Positions 32,723 to 41,519 of a DNA stretch of 64,000 bases are shown in pieces. A model generated the notes under the pieces. That model had not been told where the DNA came from. It did not search any database and saw only the letters and a program-made list of their open reading frames with translations. Source of the DNA: JBFXAF01 sp050184585 (lineage in GTDB: Bacteria; Pseudomonadota; Alphaproteobacteria; Rhizobiales; Rhizobiaceae). Position 1 is the stretch's first letter. Every line of letters begins with the position of its first letter. The translations under genes and the position numbers were made by a program. Location: NCBI GenBank assembly GCA_050184585.1, contig JBFXAF010000006.1, positions 186,001 through 250,000 of the forward strand. The letters are read 5' to 3'.

Positions 32723-34235
32723 CCGGAAAACCGGCGCCGGCCATCATCGCCCCGATGTCAGCGGTCGACTTGCCGCCGCGCGCGAACGGCTGGGACAGGC
32801 GACCCTTGAACATGACGGCGATGCGGTCGGAGAGCGCGAGGATCTCGTCCAGGTCCTCGGAGACGAGCAGCACCGCCGCGCCGCGGCTGCGGGCCGCCAG
32901 CAGGCGCTCCTGCACATAGGAGACCGCGCCCACGTCGAGGCCGCGGGTCGGCTGGTTGGCGAGGATGATCGCCGGATCGCCGTCGAGCGCGCGGCCGAGG
33001 ATGAGCTTCTGCATGTTGCCGCCGGAGAGCAGGCGGATGCGTGCGTCAGGCCCAGGGCAGCGCACGTCGTAGTCGCGGATCACCTGTTCCGCGAAGCCGC
33101 GCATAGCCGTCCAATCGAGGAAGCCGTGACGCGAAAAGCGTCGGGTTCGGAAGCGCTCCAGCGCGACGTTCTCGGCGATCGTCATGTCTCCGATCGTGCC
33201 GGTCGCGTGGCGATCCTCCGGAATGCGACCGACGCCCGCGGCAAGCGCCGCGCGCGGCGACCAGCCGGCAACCGGCTTGTCGGCGACCAGGAGAGCTCCG
33301 GCCGTCGGCGCGACCATGCCGCCAACGAGGGCAGCCAGCGTCTGCTGGCCGTTGCCCGAGACGCCGGCCAACCCGACGATCTCGCCGGACCGCAGATCGA
33401 GCGAGACACCATCCAGCGCCATACCGTGGCGCGGCGCGGTCGAAACCTCGCGCAGGCTCATCAACGGCGCCCCGCGCAGCGTCTCGGCGACGACTGGCGG
33501 CTCGACCTCGCGGCCGACCATGAGGGTTGCAAGCTCGTGCGCGCTGGTGTCGGGGGTACGACGTTCGCCGGCGACCTTGCCGCCTCGCAGCACCACCACA
33601 CGGTCGCTGACCGTCATGACCTCGTTGAGCTTGTGGGAGATGAAGATGACCGACAGGCCGCCGGCCGTCATCTTCTTCAGCGTCTCGAACAGCGCCGTGC
33701 TCTCGGCCGGCGTCAGAACGGCGGTCGGCTCGTCGAGGATCAGCACCTTCGCGTCGCGATAGAGCGCCTTGACGATCTCGACGCGCTGGCGTTCGCCGAC
33801 GGCCAGCGCGGCAACGGTCGCGGCCGGGTCGGCGGCGAGGCCGAACTCGCGGGAAATCCGCGCGATACGTTCCCGGGCGAGCGGGCGATTCAGGCGCGGC
33901 GAGAACAGCGACTGCGTGCCCAGCACGATGTTGTCCAGGACCGTGAGGTTCTCGGCAAGCGTAAAGTGCTGGTGGACCATGCCGATACCGGCGTCGAGGG
34001 CGGCTCGTGGATCACCCGCCGGCAGGGCCTTGCCGAAAGCCTCGACGGCGCCCTCGTCGGCGACGTAGTGGCCGAAAAGTATGTTCATCAGCGTCGTCTT
34101 GCCCGCGCCGTTCTCGCCGAGCAGCGCCAGCACCTCGCCGCGCGCGAGATCAAAGGAAATGGCGTCGTTGGCCACCAGCGGGCCGAAGCGCTTGGTTATG
34201 CCGGCGAGGCGGAGGACGGGCGTGGTAGAGGTCAT
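32700..34235 (-). CDS. nupO: BMP-type nucleoside ABC transporter, tandem ATPase
   Basis: 511-aa ATPase with two nucleotide-binding domains. The first has GENGAGKTT near 37-45, VGERQRVEIVKAL as signature and VLILDEPTAVLTP. The second has VSGNGQQT in place of Walker A, LLSGGNMQK as signature and IILANQPTRGLD, so the C-terminal site is degenerate as in RbsA/MglA/NupO. It follows the binding protein after 120 bases holding a long inverted repeat. Intact N-terminal site motifs suggest an active transporter. Confidence 0.88.
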   Translation of the reverse strand: MTSTTPVLRLAGITKRFGPLVANDAISFDLARGEVLALLGENGAGKTTLMNILFGHYVADEGAVEAFGKALPAGDPRAALDAGIGMVHQHFTLAENLTVLDNIVLGTQSLFSPRLNRPLARERIARISREFGLAADPAATVAALAVGERQRVEIVKALYRDAKVLILDEPTAVLTPAESTALFETLKKMTAGGLSVIFISHKLNEVMTVSDRVVVLRGGKVAGERRTPDTSAHELATLMVGREVEPPVVAETLRGAPLMSLREVSTAPRHGMALDGVSLDLRSGEIVGLAGVSGNGQQTLAALVGGMVAPTAGALLVADKPVAGWSPRAALAAGVGRIPEDRHATGTIGDMTIAENVALERFRTRRFSRHGFLDWTAMRGFAEQVIRDYDVRCPGPDARIRLLSGGNMQKLILGRALDGDPAIILANQPTRGLDVGAVSYVQERLLAARSRGAAVLLVSEDLDEILALSDRIAVMFKGRLSQPFARGGKSTADIGAMMAGAGFPDGASHAA

Positions 34236-34237
34236 CT

Positions 34238-34331
34238 ACCCCCACCCCTCACCCCTCCCCACAAGGGGGAGGGGGCCGCCAACGTCTCAGGAACCCCCTC
34301 ACCCTTGTGGGGAGGGGTAAGGGGTGGGGGT
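34238..34331. repeat. inverted repeat pair R5/R6 between BMP protein and ATPase genes
   Basis: R5 (34238-34275) and R6 (34294-34331) are inverted copies, 38 bases each with about two mismatches (outer ACCCCCACCCCT, core ACCCCTCCCCACAAGGG). In the transcript they could fold into a stem of about 38 base pairs with an 18-base loop, between the binding-protein stop and the ATPase start. No T-run follows, so stabilising the upstream mRNA is likelier than termination. Confidence 0.8.
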
Positions 34332-34355
34332 GACATCATGCGCCGACATATCGAG

Positions 34356-35387
34356 CTAGCTCGACTTCGGCTCGGCGTCGTTGATCTCGACCGTGAAGGA
34401 GCCGTCCTTGATGGCCTTCTCCTTCTCGGCGACCTTGGCCATGACCTCGGCCGGCACCTTGCCCTCGAAGGCGCCGAGCGGCGCGATCGAGCAGCCGCCT
34501 TCCTTCATGAAGGAATACATGCCGTAGTCGGCCGCCTTGAACGCGCCGGCCTTGACCTCGGCAATCGCCTTGTCGAGGGTCGGCTCGAAATGCCAGAGCG
34601 CCGAGGCGACGACGGTCTCCGGATAGTCGGCCTGTGTGTCGATGACGTTGCCAATGGCAAGCACGCCGCGCTCCTTGGCCGCATCGGAGACCCCGAAGCG
34701 TTCGGCGTACATGATATCGGCGCCGCCATCGATCTGCGCGAAAGCCGTCTCCTTGGCCTTGGGCGGATCGAACCACGAGCCGATGAAGGCGACCTGGAAC
34801 GTCGTGTCGGGCGCGCTCTCCCTGACGCCCGCCATGAAGGCGTGCATCAGGCGGTTCACCTCCGGGATCGGGAAGCCGCCGACCATGCCGATCTTCTTCG
34901 TCTTGGTCATGGCGCCGGCGATGATGCCGGTAAGGTAAGAGGCGTCCTGAATGTAGTTGTCGAAGACCGCGAAGTTCGGGTTGGCGTCGTCGGGCTTGAA
35001 GGACGAACCCATCAGGAAGGCGGTGTCCGGATAGTCGGCCGCGACAGTCCGCGCGGCATCCTCGACGCCGAACACCTCGCCGACTATCAGCTTGTTGCCG
35101 GCCTCGGCGTATTCGCGCATGACGCGCTCGTAGTCGGTGTTCGAGACGTTCTCCGTCGCGACATAATCGATATCGCCGCGATCCTTGGCGGCGTTGGCGG
35201 CCTTGTGGATGCGGCTGACCCACTGCTGCTCGAAGGGCACGGTGTAGATCGCTGCAACCTTCAGCTTTTCCTGCGCGAGGAGCGATGTGGGCAGTGCGGC
35301 GACAGCTGCGGCCCCGGCCCCGATCTTCAGGGCGTCGCGGCGGGAGAAACGGTGGCTGCGGAATAGATTGCTGGGCTTGTTCGTCAT
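34356..35387 (-). CDS. BMP-family substrate-binding protein, Tat-exported
   Basis: 343-aa basic-membrane-protein-type binding protein. The N-terminus has a twin-arginine signal, HRFSRRDALKIGAGAAAVAA, with cleavage near residue 38 (LLAQE), so it folds before export. The mature part shows VAAIYTVPFEQQWVSRIHKA, DYPDTAFLMGSSFKPDDANP, YLTGIIAGAMTKTKKIGMVG and AFAQIDGGADIMY, as in PnrA/Med nucleoside-binding proteins. It is the first gene of the importer set. It lacks a lipobox, unlike many Gram-positive relatives. Confidence 0.87.
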   Translation of the reverse strand: MTNKPSNLFRSHRFSRRDALKIGAGAAAVAALPTSLLAQEKLKVAAIYTVPFEQQWVSRIHKAANAAKDRGDIDYVATENVSNTDYERVMREYAEAGNKLIVGEVFGVEDAARTVAADYPDTAFLMGSSFKPDDANPNFAVFDNYIQDASYLTGIIAGAMTKTKKIGMVGGFPIPEVNRLMHAFMAGVRESAPDTTFQVAFIGSWFDPPKAKETAFAQIDGGADIMYAERFGVSDAAKERGVLAIGNVIDTQADYPETVVASALWHFEPTLDKAIAEVKAGAFKAADYGMYSFMKEGGCSIAPLGAFEGKVPAEVMAKVAEKEKAIKDGSFTVEINDAEPKSS

Positions 35388-35435
35388 CGTTCGGCCTCTG
35401 GCTGTTGTTCGTTGGGTTGCGATCCCGTCGTTTTT

Positions 35436-35454
35436 TATCGTTTGGTCAACGATA
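35436..35454. promoter_or_regulatory. perfect dyad upstream of the BMP operon
   Basis: TATCGTT (35436-35442), spacer TGGTC, AACGATA (35448-35454). It lies in the 117-base gap before the binding-protein gene, next to an AT-rich run. The seven-base arms and odd spacer look like a GntR- or LacI-type operator. No matching regulator gene is adjacent. Confidence 0.45.
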
Positions 35455-35504
35455 GCGACAAAGGCCCCGGCGCGGAAGGGCGCTGGCCGGCTTGTCCGCC
35501 GGAA

Positions 35505-37094
35505 TCAATAGCCGAGCGCGCAGCCGTCCTTTCGCGGATCGGAGCCACCCGTGACGATGCCGCGCGCATGGTCGATGAAGATCGCCTGTCCACCACCGAA
35601 GGGCTTGTCCACGAAAGACACGTCGTGGCCGAGGACGGCGAGTCCCGCCCGAACATCCGGCGAGAAGGTCTTCTCCAGATGCACGAGGCCATCCGAGGCG
35701 AAAACGCGCGGCATGTCGATGGCCGCCTGCGGATCGAGGCCATAGTCGATCATGTTGGTCAGAACCCGGACATGACCGAAGGGCTGATAGTCGCCGCCCA
35801 TGACGCCATAGGGCATCAGCGCGCGGCCGTCCCTGGTCAGCATGCCGGGCATGATGGTGTGGCGCGGGCGCTTCGACGGACCGATGCAGTTGGGGTGACT
35901 CGGTTCGACGTTGAAGCAGTTGCCGCGGTTCTGAAACATCACGCCAGTATCGGGGCAGAGTATGCCGCAGCCGAAGGAATCGTAGACCGAGTTGATGAAA
36001 GAGACGGCGTTGCGGTCGCGGTCCACGACGCTAACGTAGACGGTATCCGACTGGCGCAGCGACAGATCGGGCAGCGCGGTCGCCGCCTTGTCGCGGCGTA
36101 TCGAGCCGGCCAGTCCTGCGGCCCAGTCCTTCGACAGCAGACGGTCGGTGCGTGAGAGCATCGCCGATTCATCGGCGATTTCGGCATCGCGGACCGCGAA
36201 GGCGAGCCGGCCAGCCTCGATTTCCAGATGCGTGCGCTCGACAGAGAGCGGATCGAGGGCGGCTAGGTCGAAACGTTCCAGCAGGTTGAGCATGATCAGG
36301 GCCGTGATGCCCTGATTGTTGGGCGGAATCTGGTGGACGCGATAGCCGCGATAGTCGGTGCTGATCGGCACTACATAGTCGCCGCGGACGGCAGCGAAAT
36401 CGTCAAGCGTGTGCAGCCCGCCCTCGCCCCGCAGCGTCTTCACCATCGAGGCTGCGACGGGACCGTCGTAGAAGCCAGACCGGCCGCCCTCGGCGATGGA
36501 TCGCAGCGTGTCGGCCAGCGCTTTCTGGACGTGCAGGTCGCCCTCCTCCGGCACCTTGCCGCCAGGCAGATAGACGGCCTTGGCGGCTGCGTTCTTTTCC
36601 AGAAGGGGCTGGGCGATCAGCCAGTCGCGGCGCACCCGCGCGTGTACCGGCGCACCGTCACGGGCATATCGGATGGCGGGCGAAAGCAGATCGGCGAAGG
36701 GGATGCGGCCATGGTCGGCATGGAGCGTCAGCCAGGCGTCGACCGCGCCAGGCAGGGTCGCCGCATGAACCGACTCTTCCGGAATCTCGGTAAAGCCGCG
36801 GTCGAAATACCAGGAGAGTTCGGCGGCGGCCGGCGAACGCCCCGAGCCGTTGAAGCCGATGACGTCATCGGTGCCGTCCTTCGCCATCAGCACGAAGCAG
36901 TCGCCACCGATGCCGGTCGACTGCGGTTCGACCACCGCCAGCGTCGCATTGGCGGCGATGGCCGCGTCGAGCGCGTTTCCGCCGGCTTTCAGCACGTCGA
37001 CGGCGACGCCGGTCGCGAGCGGATGCGACGTCGCGGCCATGCCACCGGTCGCATGAACCGCCGAACGGCCGGGAAACTGGAAGTCGCGGCTCAT
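35505..37094 (-). CDS. ggt: gamma-glutamyltransferase family protein, no signal peptide
   Basis: 529-aa Ntn hydrolase that should autocleave before Thr351 in QSDTVYVSVVD, the equivalent of the Thr nucleophile of GGT, and then hydrolyse or transfer gamma-glutamyl groups. GGNALDAAIAANATLAVVEP and IGGDCFVLM are other landmarks. It begins MSRDFQFPGRS with no signal peptide, so it is probably cytoplasmic, like YwrD-type proteins. Its start lies 28 bases after the gabT stop, suggesting joint use in gamma-glutamyl-GABA or glutathione breakdown; the former is a guess from context. Confidence 0.85.
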   Translation of the reverse strand: MSRDFQFPGRSAVHATGGMAATSHPLATGVAVDVLKAGGNALDAAIAANATLAVVEPQSTGIGGDCFVLMAKDGTDDVIGFNGSGRSPAAAELSWYFDRGFTEIPEESVHAATLPGAVDAWLTLHADHGRIPFADLLSPAIRYARDGAPVHARVRRDWLIAQPLLEKNAAAKAVYLPGGKVPEEGDLHVQKALADTLRSIAEGGRSGFYDGPVAASMVKTLRGEGGLHTLDDFAAVRGDYVVPISTDYRGYRVHQIPPNNQGITALIMLNLLERFDLAALDPLSVERTHLEIEAGRLAFAVRDAEIADESAMLSRTDRLLSKDWAAGLAGSIRRDKAATALPDLSLRQSDTVYVSVVDRDRNAVSFINSVYDSFGCGILCPDTGVMFQNRGNCFNVEPSHPNCIGPSKRPRHTIMPGMLTRDGRALMPYGVMGGDYQPFGHVRVLTNMIDYGLDPQAAIDMPRVFASDGLVHLEKTFSPDVRAGLAVLGHDVSFVDKPFGGGQAIFIDHARGIVTGGSDPRKDGCALGY

Positions 37095-37122
37095 CGCCGG
37101 GTTCCCGCGCCGGCGAGCGGCC

Positions 37123-38409
37123 TCACCCGTTCGCCGCGACGAGCGCCTTCTCCAGTTTCGCCATGCCCTCGTCGAGCAGCGCGTCCTTGATGGTGAGCGG
37201 CATGAGCAGGCGGATCGTGTTTGCGTGCACGCCGCAGGAAAGCAGCACGAGACCCTCGACGATCGCCGCCTGGGTGACGCGCCTGGTGGCGTCGGCGTCA
37301 GGATCGTTGCCGCCACGACTCTTCACGACGTCGAAGGCCACCATCGCGCCCGGTCCGCGGACCGCTGCGATCGGCACGACATCGTTGCGCTGGGACATCC
37401 TGGTCAGCATCGCGCGCATCCTCTCGCCGAGCGATTCGGCCCGGGCGATGAGCTTCTCCTCGGCGATCACGTCGAGAACGGCAAGCGCCGCGGCGCAGGC
37501 AATCGGGCTGCCGGCATAGGTGCCTCCCAGCCCGCCCGGTTCGGCAGCATCCATGGTCTCCGCACGCCCGATGACGCCTGACAGGGGGAACCCGCCGGCC
37601 AGCGACTTGGCGACCGTGACGAGGTCGGGTTCGACGCCCGACACCTCGATGCCGAACATCCTGCCGGTGCGGGCGAAACCGGTCTGGATCTCATCGGAGA
37701 TGAGCAGGATGCCATGCTGGTCGCAAACCGCGCGGAGCGCCTCGAGCAGTTCGGTCGGCGCAGGGTGAAAGCCACCCTCGCCCTGCACGGGCTCGATGAT
37801 GATGGCCGCGACCTGCCCGGGCTCGATATCGGCGCGAAAGAGGAGCTCCAGCGCGCGCAGGCTCTCAGCGATCGTCACCCCGTTCTCCGACGTCGGGAAC
37901 GGCAGGTGGTAGACGCCTGCAGGCAGGAGGCCGAACTTCTTGCGGTAGGGCGCGACCTTGCCGGTCAACGCCATGCCGAGATGGGTGCGCCCGTGGAAGG
38001 CGCCAGCGAAAGCGATGACGCCAGCGCGTCCCGTCGCGGCGCGCGCGATCTTGACCGCATTCTCGACCGCCTCCGCACCGGTCGAGAACAGTATGGTCTT
38101 TGCATCGCCCTTGAACGGCGCAAGCGCGTTCAGCCGCTCGCACAGTTCGATGTACGGCTCGTAGGGCAAGACCTGGAAACAGGTGTGCGTATATCGATCG
38201 AGCTGGTCCTTGACCGCCTGTATCACCTTGGGATGACGATGGCCGGTGTTGAGGACGGCGATGCCGCCGGCGAAATCGATGTAGCGCCTGCCTTCCACAT
38301 CCCAGACTTCGGAATCCTCCGCCCGCTCGGCGTAGACCGGAAAGGCGTTGCCGACGCCCCGTGGGACGGCAGCCAGCCTGCGGGCCTGGAGTTTCGCGTT
38401 TTCAGCCAT
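37123..38409 (-). CDS. gabT: 4-aminobutyrate aminotransferase
   Basis: 428-aa class III PLP aminotransferase, converting GABA and 2-oxoglutarate to succinate semialdehyde and glutamate. STGAEAVENAVKIAR near 109-123 binds PLP phosphate, EPVQGEGGF near 206-214, LLISDEIQTGFARTG near 236-249, and the Schiff-base lysine is Lys268 in TVAKSLAGGFPLSG. It would take GABA produced by PatD-type enzymes. It shares the strand with ggt and is 81 bases from the lysR stop. Related omega-aminotransferases (5-aminovalerate) are an alternative. Confidence 0.87.
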   Translation of the reverse strand: MAENAKLQARRLAAVPRGVGNAFPVYAERAEDSEVWDVEGRRYIDFAGGIAVLNTGHRHPKVIQAVKDQLDRYTHTCFQVLPYEPYIELCERLNALAPFKGDAKTILFSTGAEAVENAVKIARAATGRAGVIAFAGAFHGRTHLGMALTGKVAPYRKKFGLLPAGVYHLPFPTSENGVTIAESLRALELLFRADIEPGQVAAIIIEPVQGEGGFHPAPTELLEALRAVCDQHGILLISDEIQTGFARTGRMFGIEVSGVEPDLVTVAKSLAGGFPLSGVIGRAETMDAAEPGGLGGTYAGSPIACAAALAVLDVIAEEKLIARAESLGERMRAMLTRMSQRNDVVPIAAVRGPGAMVAFDVVKSRGGNDPDADATRRVTQAAIVEGLVLLSCGVHANTIRLLMPLTIKDALLDEGMAKLEKALVAANG

Positions 38410-38490
38410 GGTCGTCCCTCAATCGGTTTCGGGGAAGACTAAAGCAGGGACGCGCCGGAAGGAACGGCCTTCGATTGGCCCAGGGAAGCG

Positions 38491-39438
38491 TCAGGAATTG
38501 AGCGTGCGCTGCTGGGAAAGCTCGCTCTCGGTCGCGGCGGCCTCGCCGAGCAACCAGGAGCGGAACACCTCGATCTTGGGTGCGCCGAGGTGGACCCTTG
38601 GGCAAACGAAATGCCAGCCCATGCGGTTCGGGTGCTGGACGGGGAATGGCGCGACGAGACGTCCGGAGGCGATGTCGTCGGCCACATAGGCACGGTTGGC
38701 GACCGCGACGCCGACACCCGCGTTGGCCGCCGCGAAGGACATCATGCAGGAATCGAAGTTCATCGTCTTGGCCGTATCCACGACGTGAGGGGCGCCCGCG
38801 AAGTCGAGCCACTGCGGCCAATTCGTGGTGCAGGTGGCCGAATAGAGCAGGGTAAAATGCCTGAGATCGTCAGGAACCACGTCCGACAGCGGCTTGTCGC
38901 CGAGGACGCGACGGTAAAGTTCGGCGCTGAGCACCGGGGTCAGATCTTCCTTGAAGAGCAACTCGGTGTGCAACGGCGAGAACTTGCCATCGCCGTAGCG
39001 GATCTCCAGGTCAAGATCGGTCGCCCGAAAATCGGCGGTCTCGTAGGAGGCGGAGATGTGGAGATGGATGTCGCCATGCATTTCCTGGAAACGCGGCAGG
39101 CGTGGGAACAGCCAGCGCGTCGCGAAGGTCGGAAGCACGGATATCTTGAGGATATGCTCGTGATCGCGGCCGCTGACCTCCATGCCGGCGGCGACGATGC
39201 GATCCAGAGCCTCGCGCACCTTCATGATGAAGGCCTCGCCTTCCGGGGTCAGCGATATGGCGTTCTTCCGACGCTGGAAAATCTTGAAGCGCAGTTGGTC
39301 CTCAAGCCCCTTGACCCGCTGGCTCACCGCTGAAGCGGTGATGAACTGCTCTTCGCCCGCACGCGTAAAGTTCTGGTGGCGAGCGGCGCTCTCCACGATC
39401 TTCAGCGAATTGAGGTTCATTTGCCGGAGGACCCGCAC
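38491..39438 (-). CDS. LysR-family regulator, GcvA-like
   Basis: 315-aa regulator. The N-terminal helix-turn-helix (LNSLKIVESAARHQNFTRAG, SAVSQRVKGLEDQLRFKIFQRR) is followed by a GcvA/AmpR-type effector domain with PTFATRWLFPRLPRF. GTG at 39438 is chosen because AAGG lies seven bases before it; the ATG at 39420 has no ribosome site. It is divergent from the oxygenase gene across a 120-base gap with a dyad, and 81 bases upstream of gabT on the same strand, so it may control both sides. Confidence 0.85.
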   Translation of the reverse strand: MRVLRQMNLNSLKIVESAARHQNFTRAGEEQFITASAVSQRVKGLEDQLRFKIFQRRKNAISLTPEGEAFIMKVREALDRIVAAGMEVSGRDHEHILKISVLPTFATRWLFPRLPRFQEMHGDIHLHISASYETADFRATDLDLEIRYGDGKFSPLHTELLFKEDLTPVLSAELYRRVLGDKPLSDVVPDDLRHFTLLYSATCTTNWPQWLDFAGAPHVVDTAKTMNFDSCMMSFAAANAGVGVAVANRAYVADDIASGRLVAPFPVQHPNRMGWHFVCPRVHLGAPKIEVFRSWLLGEAAATESELSQQRTLNS

Positions 39439-39458
39439 GTCGTCACCTTAAGCTGAAC

Positions 39459-39487
39459 TAAAACCGCCCCAACTTAATCTGGTTTTA
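39459..39487. promoter_or_regulatory. LysR-type operator between lysR and the oxygenase gene
   Basis: TAAAACC (39459-39465) and GGTTTTA (39481-39487), a perfect seven-base inverted repeat 15 bases apart, in the 120-base divergent gap. Size and position suit a LysR recognition site controlling both genes. Confidence 0.55.
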
Positions 39488-39558
39488 CAGGGCATGGGCT
39501 TTTCGTTCAACTCTCTCCGAAGGCTGGAAATCCGGCCTCCAGAGAAGGAAAAGAGAGC

Positions 39559-40401
39559 ATGAACGCCCACACCATTCCCGACCTGCGCTACGCCATCAGC
39601 CGCGAGGCGATCATCGGTCACGACACCGCGTGGAAGGTCTCGAACTTCGGCGCCGCCCAGTACCTTCACGGCTACGACCCGGAACTGCTCGAGGCGATTC
39701 GGGTGTCCGCGCTCAAGCTGAAGGAGCAATACGCGGTGCACAAGCACCTCGACCTCACCTTCATCACGGGCGCCGACCGCTACATCCCGGAGATCCGGGA
39801 ACTGATGAACGACAAGCTGCGCATCGAGCGCCTCAGCGACATGATGGGCACCCAGCTCGAAGCCTATCCGCTGTCGATCGTCGGCTCGACCGTCACCTTC
39901 ATGAACCCGCAGGACGGCGCGGTCGACTGGCATTCCGACGGCGTGCCGATCACCGAGCTGGTGCCGCTGTCCATCAGCGATCCCATCGTGGGCGGGCACC
40001 TGGAAATCTACTGCGACAACGCTGACAAGGGCCGGGCGTTTCTGGAGCAGGGGCGCGAGCTACCGCGCAACAAGATCCTCAGAATCGACCACAAGATGAA
40101 CTACGCTACGCTCGGCCAGTTCGTCGGCGTGCTGCACCGCACGGCGCCGATCAGGCTCGGCGACCGCGTCACGCTGGTGCTCAACCAGCGCTCCAAGACC
40201 AAGCCGTTCGTGGACGACAACCGCATGTTCTACCTGGCGGCCGACAACGACGTCGATCGCACATGGGTGCAGGAACTGGCCGACGACGTGTGGAACAACC
40301 AGTTGCCCGCCTACCGGCGCTGGGAGGAGAGCCACGCCAAGCGCGAGCCGGCGAAGGAGGTCGCGGAGACAGACGCCGACCTTCAACGGTCTGTCTGGTA
40401 G
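39559..40401 (+). CDS. 2-oxoglutarate/Fe(II)-dependent oxygenase
   Basis: 280-aa cupin-fold oxygenase. The iron facial triad is visible: His125 and Asp127 in VDWHSDGVP, His193 in VGVLHRTAPI; Arg203 in GDRVTLVLN should bind the 2-oxoglutarate carboxylate. Intact HxD argues for hydroxylation rather than halogenation. GAAGGAAAAG lies upstream of the ATG. It is divergent from lysR and followed after 19 bases by a DMT exporter and a 67-aa protein, suggesting that a modified small molecule (perhaps an amino acid) is made and exported. The substrate is unknown. Confidence 0.8.
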   Translation: MNAHTIPDLRYAISREAIIGHDTAWKVSNFGAAQYLHGYDPELLEAIRVSALKLKEQYAVHKHLDLTFITGADRYIPEIRELMNDKLRIERLSDMMGTQLEAYPLSIVGSTVTFMNPQDGAVDWHSDGVPITELVPLSISDPIVGGHLEIYCDNADKGRAFLEQGRELPRNKILRIDHKMNYATLGQFVGVLHRTAPIRLGDRVTLVLNQRSKTKPFVDDNRMFYLAADNDVDRTWVQELADDVWNNQLPAYRRWEESHAKREPAKEVAETDADLQRSVW

Positions 40402-40420
40402 CAGACCATCCGAGGCGACA

Positions 40421-41293
40421 ATGGCTGCCGAAAGGCCGCTCATCTGGGCACTCGCCGCGATCGCGTTGTGGTCGACCAACGCGTTCGTGGCGAAGCTCGT
40501 GCTGGCAGACCTGCCGGTATCGACGGTCCAGTTCCTGCAGTTCGCCGGCGCGACCATGGTGTTCGCCGCCATGCGCTTCTCGACCGGCGATCGCGCGCCC
40601 GTCTTCGCACTGCCGACCGCGGCGCTCGCGCTCGGGCTCGCCGGACTCGTCGGAACGATGGTGCTGCAATACCTCGCCTTCTCGTTGATGCCGGTCATCG
40701 AGGCGAACCTGATCGCCTATACCTGGCCCCTGCTGGTGGCGGCGGGGCTGATCCTGGCCGGGCGCGCCGCGCGGCCGCTTCGCCTTGGGCTGCTGTCGGT
40801 CACGGGCTTTCTCGGCGCGGCCCTCGTCATCACCGGCGGACACCATCCCATGACCGGCAGCGGAGAGATCTGGGGTTATATCGCGGCGATCGGCTCGGCG
40901 CTCTGCATGGCGGTGTACACGCTCTACGTGGCGCGGGTCAGCGTCTCTCCGCAGCGGCTTCTGCTGCCGTCGGCGATCATCGGCCTCGCGGGAACGGCCG
41001 CCTGGAGCCTCTGGCACGGCCTGCCCGAAGCGTCCGCGTCGACACTTCTCGCGGGGCTCTATCTCGGCGCGGGGCCGATGGGGCTCGGCTATCTGTTCTG
41101 GTCGCGCGCGATGCGGGCCGACACGGGTGGGCGCGCAGCCATCCTCGCTTACCTGACGCCCATCGGGTCGACGGCGCTGCTGTTCGCGTCAGGTGAGAAC
41201 CTCACCCAGATCGCCGCGCTGGGCGCGGCGCTCGTGATCGCCGCCTGCATTGCGGTCGGCGCGCAACAAAACGAAAGGAAGGTTCATGCCTGA
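40421..41293 (+). CDS. EamA/DMT-family exporter
   Basis: 290-aa protein with ten helices in two EamA repeats. WALAAIALWSTNAFVAKLVL near 9-28 and EANLIAYTWPLLVAAGLILA near 92-111 are typical of RhtA/YdcZ-like amino-acid exporters. It lies 19 bases after the oxygenase and overlaps the following small gene by eight bases, so the three genes form an operon. Export of the oxygenase product is inferred. Confidence 0.85.
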   Translation: MAAERPLIWALAAIALWSTNAFVAKLVLADLPVSTVQFLQFAGATMVFAAMRFSTGDRAPVFALPTAALALGLAGLVGTMVLQYLAFSLMPVIEANLIAYTWPLLVAAGLILAGRAARPLRLGLLSVTGFLGAALVITGGHHPMTGSGEIWGYIAAIGSALCMAVYTLYVARVSVSPQRLLLPSAIIGLAGTAAWSLWHGLPEASASTLLAGLYLGAGPMGLGYLFWSRAMRADTGGRAAILAYLTPIGSTALLFASGENLTQIAALGAALVIAACIAVGAQQNERKVHA

Positions 41294-41489
41294 GGAAGAC
41301 GAATTCTCCGCCCGTCGCGAAGCGCAGTTCCTCGCCGACGCCTATGGCAGCGAGGCCGCCCTCTACGCCGCGCTGAAGGCGCAGCGCGCCATCGATCGCA
41401 GGGACTATCGCAGATGCGCGAAATGGAAACGCGTCCTGGAAATATTGTCATCGGATAGTTTGCAATCGGTCCCGAACAACCACCATTAG
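41286..41489 (+). CDS. 67-aa protein of unknown function, coupled to the DMT exporter
   Basis: Small soluble protein, unrecognised. Two amphipathic helices are likely (SARREAQFLADAYGSEAALY and AALKAQRAIDRRDYRRCAK), with a basic second half. GAAAGGAAGG just before the ATG gives a strong ribosome site, and the ATG lies eight bases inside the exporter gene, so it is very probably translated. It may be an adaptor for the oxygenase or exporter; nothing in the sequence settles that. Confidence 0.65.
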   Translation: MPEEDEFSARREAQFLADAYGSEAALYAALKAQRAIDRRDYRRCAKWKRVLEILSSDSLQSVPNNHH

Positions 41490-41519
41490 AATTGCTAACT
41501 TCAATATAGACGCCCGAGG

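Noticed and set aside
32709..35366. 885-codon open frame on the plus strand
   Set aside because: Antisense to the BMP ATPase and binding-protein genes; no domain and it crosses the R5/R6 repeats.
39559..40401. The oxygenase as an amino-acid halogenase of the BesD type
   Set aside because: Halogenases of that group lack the Asp of HxD; here His125-Ser-Asp127 is intact, which favours hydroxylation.
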